Assembly (NCBI GenBank): GCA_028564705.1
Contig: JAPXFQ010002467.1
Span: 310,001 to 374,000 of the forward strand
Direction of reading: 5' to 3'
Source: Apricaphanius iberus
Lineage: Eukaryota; Chordata; Actinopteri; Cyprinodontiformes; Aphaniidae
DNA: 64,000 nucleotides
Shown: positions 62,440 to 64,000 of the stretch, in pieces
How positions within the stretch are numbered: position 1 is the first letter of the stretch
How the letters are laid out: every line of letters starts with the position of its first letter
Translations under genes and position numbers: made by a program
The notes under the pieces: model-generated
Seen by the model: only the letters and a program-made list of their open reading frames with translations
Told to the model about the DNA's origin: nothing
The model's database searches: none

Positions 62440-63352
62440 GCAGCACTTTACAAAAGTATTCTCTAATTTGGAGCAGTTTAACATTTTTTTAACATCATTT
62501 TTATGTAGTTAATTAGGATTTTCTGTGATAGACCACAAAGCAGCAAATAATTTCAAAGCAAAAGGTGAAAGATCATCTTTCCAAAACCTTCTCATACATA
62601 AAAATCTGAAAAGTGTAGCATGAATTAAGTCTTACTATTGAAATCCCTTCATAAAATCTAGTGAAACCAACGTCCTTCCATAGGGAGTAAACCATTGTAC
62701 TATTTAATCTCCTAAACAAAGCTGTCCTGCAAAGTCAGAAGGTCAATATTTCAAGGAACTCTGGTCAATCTATCATTCAACAAAATAAACATTCGGCCAC
62801 GACTGCAAACCCACAAAGAAAGATCCATCTACCTAAACTGACTAGTCGGGTAAAAAAAAAAAAAAAAGCATTAATAAAAAAGAAAAGAAAAAAACAGACA
62901 AGAGGCCCATGGTAACTCTGGAGGAGCTGCAGAGATTCACAGTTCAGGTGGGAGAGTCTATACCTAATCTGTTCAACTATTATGTAATGAGCTCTATAAA
63001 TCTGGCCTCAATGTTAGAAGGACAGGTTGAAAACCATTATTGAGAAAAAGTTCTGTTTCTAAAAGGTTTTCTGGTCGAATTAAACCAAAACTCAACTTTT
63101 TGCCAACTTGCAAAACATTTTATCAAACAGAATGCACTGTGTTATGTCAAACATGGTGGTGGCAGCATCATGTTATGGGGATGGTTTTCTTAAGTAGCAG
63201 AGAAGGGGGTGGGGGACAATGAAAGTATGAATGCAGCTGAATGCAGGGTGACCCTTCCAGAAAAATAATAAAATGTAGGTAGTCAGAGTGACTGAGCCTA
63301 AATATACAGCAACACATAAGCTAAAATAAAATGGTTTAGATCAAAGCACATA
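62440..63352 (+). mobile_element. Decayed Tc1-like element, host of Intruder copy 3
   Basis: Starts with GCACTTTACAAAAGTATTCT and TGATAGACCACAAAG. It continues with AAAAATCTGAAAAGTGTAGC, ACTCTGGAGGAGCTGCAGAG, AACATGGTGGTGGCAGCATC, ATGTTATGGGGATGGTTTTCT and CAATGAAAG..., and ends in CTAAATATACAGC...ATGGTTTAGATCAAAGCACA. These are in-order pieces of a Tc1 transposase family, with stops and deletions. It is cut at a TA by the transposon starting at 63353. Confidence 0.75.
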
Positions 63353-64000
63353 CACTACTGTTCAAAAGTTTGGGGTCACCCAAACAATTTTGTGTTTTCC
63401 ATGAAAAGTCACACTTATTCACCACCATACGTTGTGAAATGAATAAAAAATAGAGTCAAGACAATGACAAGGTTAGAAATAATGATTTTTATTTGAAATA
63501 AGATTGTTTTTACATCAAACTTTGCTTTCATCAAAGAATCCTCCATTTGCAGCAATTACAGCATTGCAGACCTTTGGCATTCTAGCTGTTAATTTGTTGA
63601 GGTAATCTGGAGAAATTGCACCCCACGCTTCTAGAAGCAGCTCCCACAATTTGGATTGGTTGGATGGGCACTTCTTGCGTACCATACGGTCAAGCTGCTC
63701 CCACAACAGCTCAACGGGGTTCAAATCTGGTGACTGCGCTGGCCACTCCATTACCGATAGAATACCAGCTGCCTGCTTCTTCTCTAAATAGTTCTTGCAC
63801 AATTTCGAGGTGTGTTTTGGGTCATTGTCCTGTTGTAGGATGAAATTGGCTCCAATCAAGCGCTGTCCACTGGGTATGGCATGGCGTTGCAAAATGGAGT
63901 GATAGCCTTCCTTATTCAGAATCCCTTTTACCCTGTACAAATCTCCCACCTTACCAGCACCAAAGCAACCCCAGACCATCACATTACCTCCACCATGCTT
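63353..64000 (-). mobile_element. Tc1-like DD38E (Intruder-type) transposon, copy 3, runs off the window
   Basis: Terminus CACTACTGTTCAAAAG (one base differs from copies 1 and 2) preceded by TA. The visible 648 bp are collinear with copies 1 and 2 with very few substitutions. Minus-strand orientation. Confidence 0.92.
63515..64000 (-). CDS. Tc1-like transposase, DD38E (copy 3, C-terminal part)
   Basis: The visible frame covers about residues 186-347 of the 347-residue transposase, from [11 protein letters not shown] to FDESKV and stop. It keeps Asp244 and Glu283 with the 38-residue spacing and is identical to copy 1 over the compared residues. The N-terminal half, with Asp154 and the DNA-binding region, is past the right edge, so intactness cannot be judged. 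Confidence 0.9.
   Translation of the reverse strand, partial: KHGGGNVMVWGCFGAGKVGDLYRVKGILNKEGYHSILQRHAIPSGQRLIGANFILQQDNDPKHTSKLCKNYLEKKQAAGILSVMEWPAQSPDLNPVELLWEQLDRMVRKKCPSNQSKLWELLLEAWGAISPDYLNKLTARMPKVCNAVIAANGGFFDESKV

Overview
This is vertebrate nuclear DNA from a ray-finned (teleost) fish. The genes have short GT-AG exons in long AT-rich introns, and the introns are full of Tc1/mariner relatives, hAT-type miniature elements, an L2-clade LINE tail and microsatellites typical of teleosts. The order gnaq > gna14 > < vps13a is the conserved vertebrate neighbourhood (VPS13A-GNA14-GNAQ on human chromosome 9). No rRNA, tRNA, CRISPR or bacterial feature was seen.

Layout. (1) 1-2892, + strand: the last two coding exons of gnaq, then its 3' UTR. 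(2) About 4000-10480: gene-poor spacer with dispersed repeats, a cluster of CACATG motifs and an ACTTGG-rich tract. (3) 10535-27055, + strand: complete gna14, seven coding exons, 354 codons. Its 11.8 kb first intron holds two nearly identical, intact Tc1-like transposons in opposite orientation, and its other introns hold a fold-back element and an hAT MITE with a perfect 8 bp target duplication. (4) About 27600-62380, - strand: vps13a (chorein), 58 in-phase coding exons encoding the last ~2676 residues; the N-terminal part lies past the right edge. The gene is convergent with gna14, and the two poly(A) signals are only about 30 bp apart. (5) 62440-64000: a decayed Tc1 element into which a third copy of the young transposon has inserted; it runs off the window.

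Biology. gnaq and gna14 are tandem paralogues of the Gq alpha class, which couple receptors to phospholipase C-beta at the plasma membrane. Their last two coding exons have identical lengths (154 and 191 nt). vps13a encodes a bridge-like lipid transfer protein acting at ER, mitochondria and lipid droplet contacts; it is a neighbour, with no evident pathway link. The gene models are strong because every exon joins in phase. Mobile-element names rest on recognition of termini and motifs, without a database search.

The most notable items are: the intact transposases with 38 residues between the second Asp and the Glu (DD38E, the Intruder spacing); the long inverted repeat they form inside gna14; an alternative acidic last exon in vps13a; a 69-nt in-phase candidate cassette exon in vps13a; and the back-to-back gna14/vps13a 3' ends.
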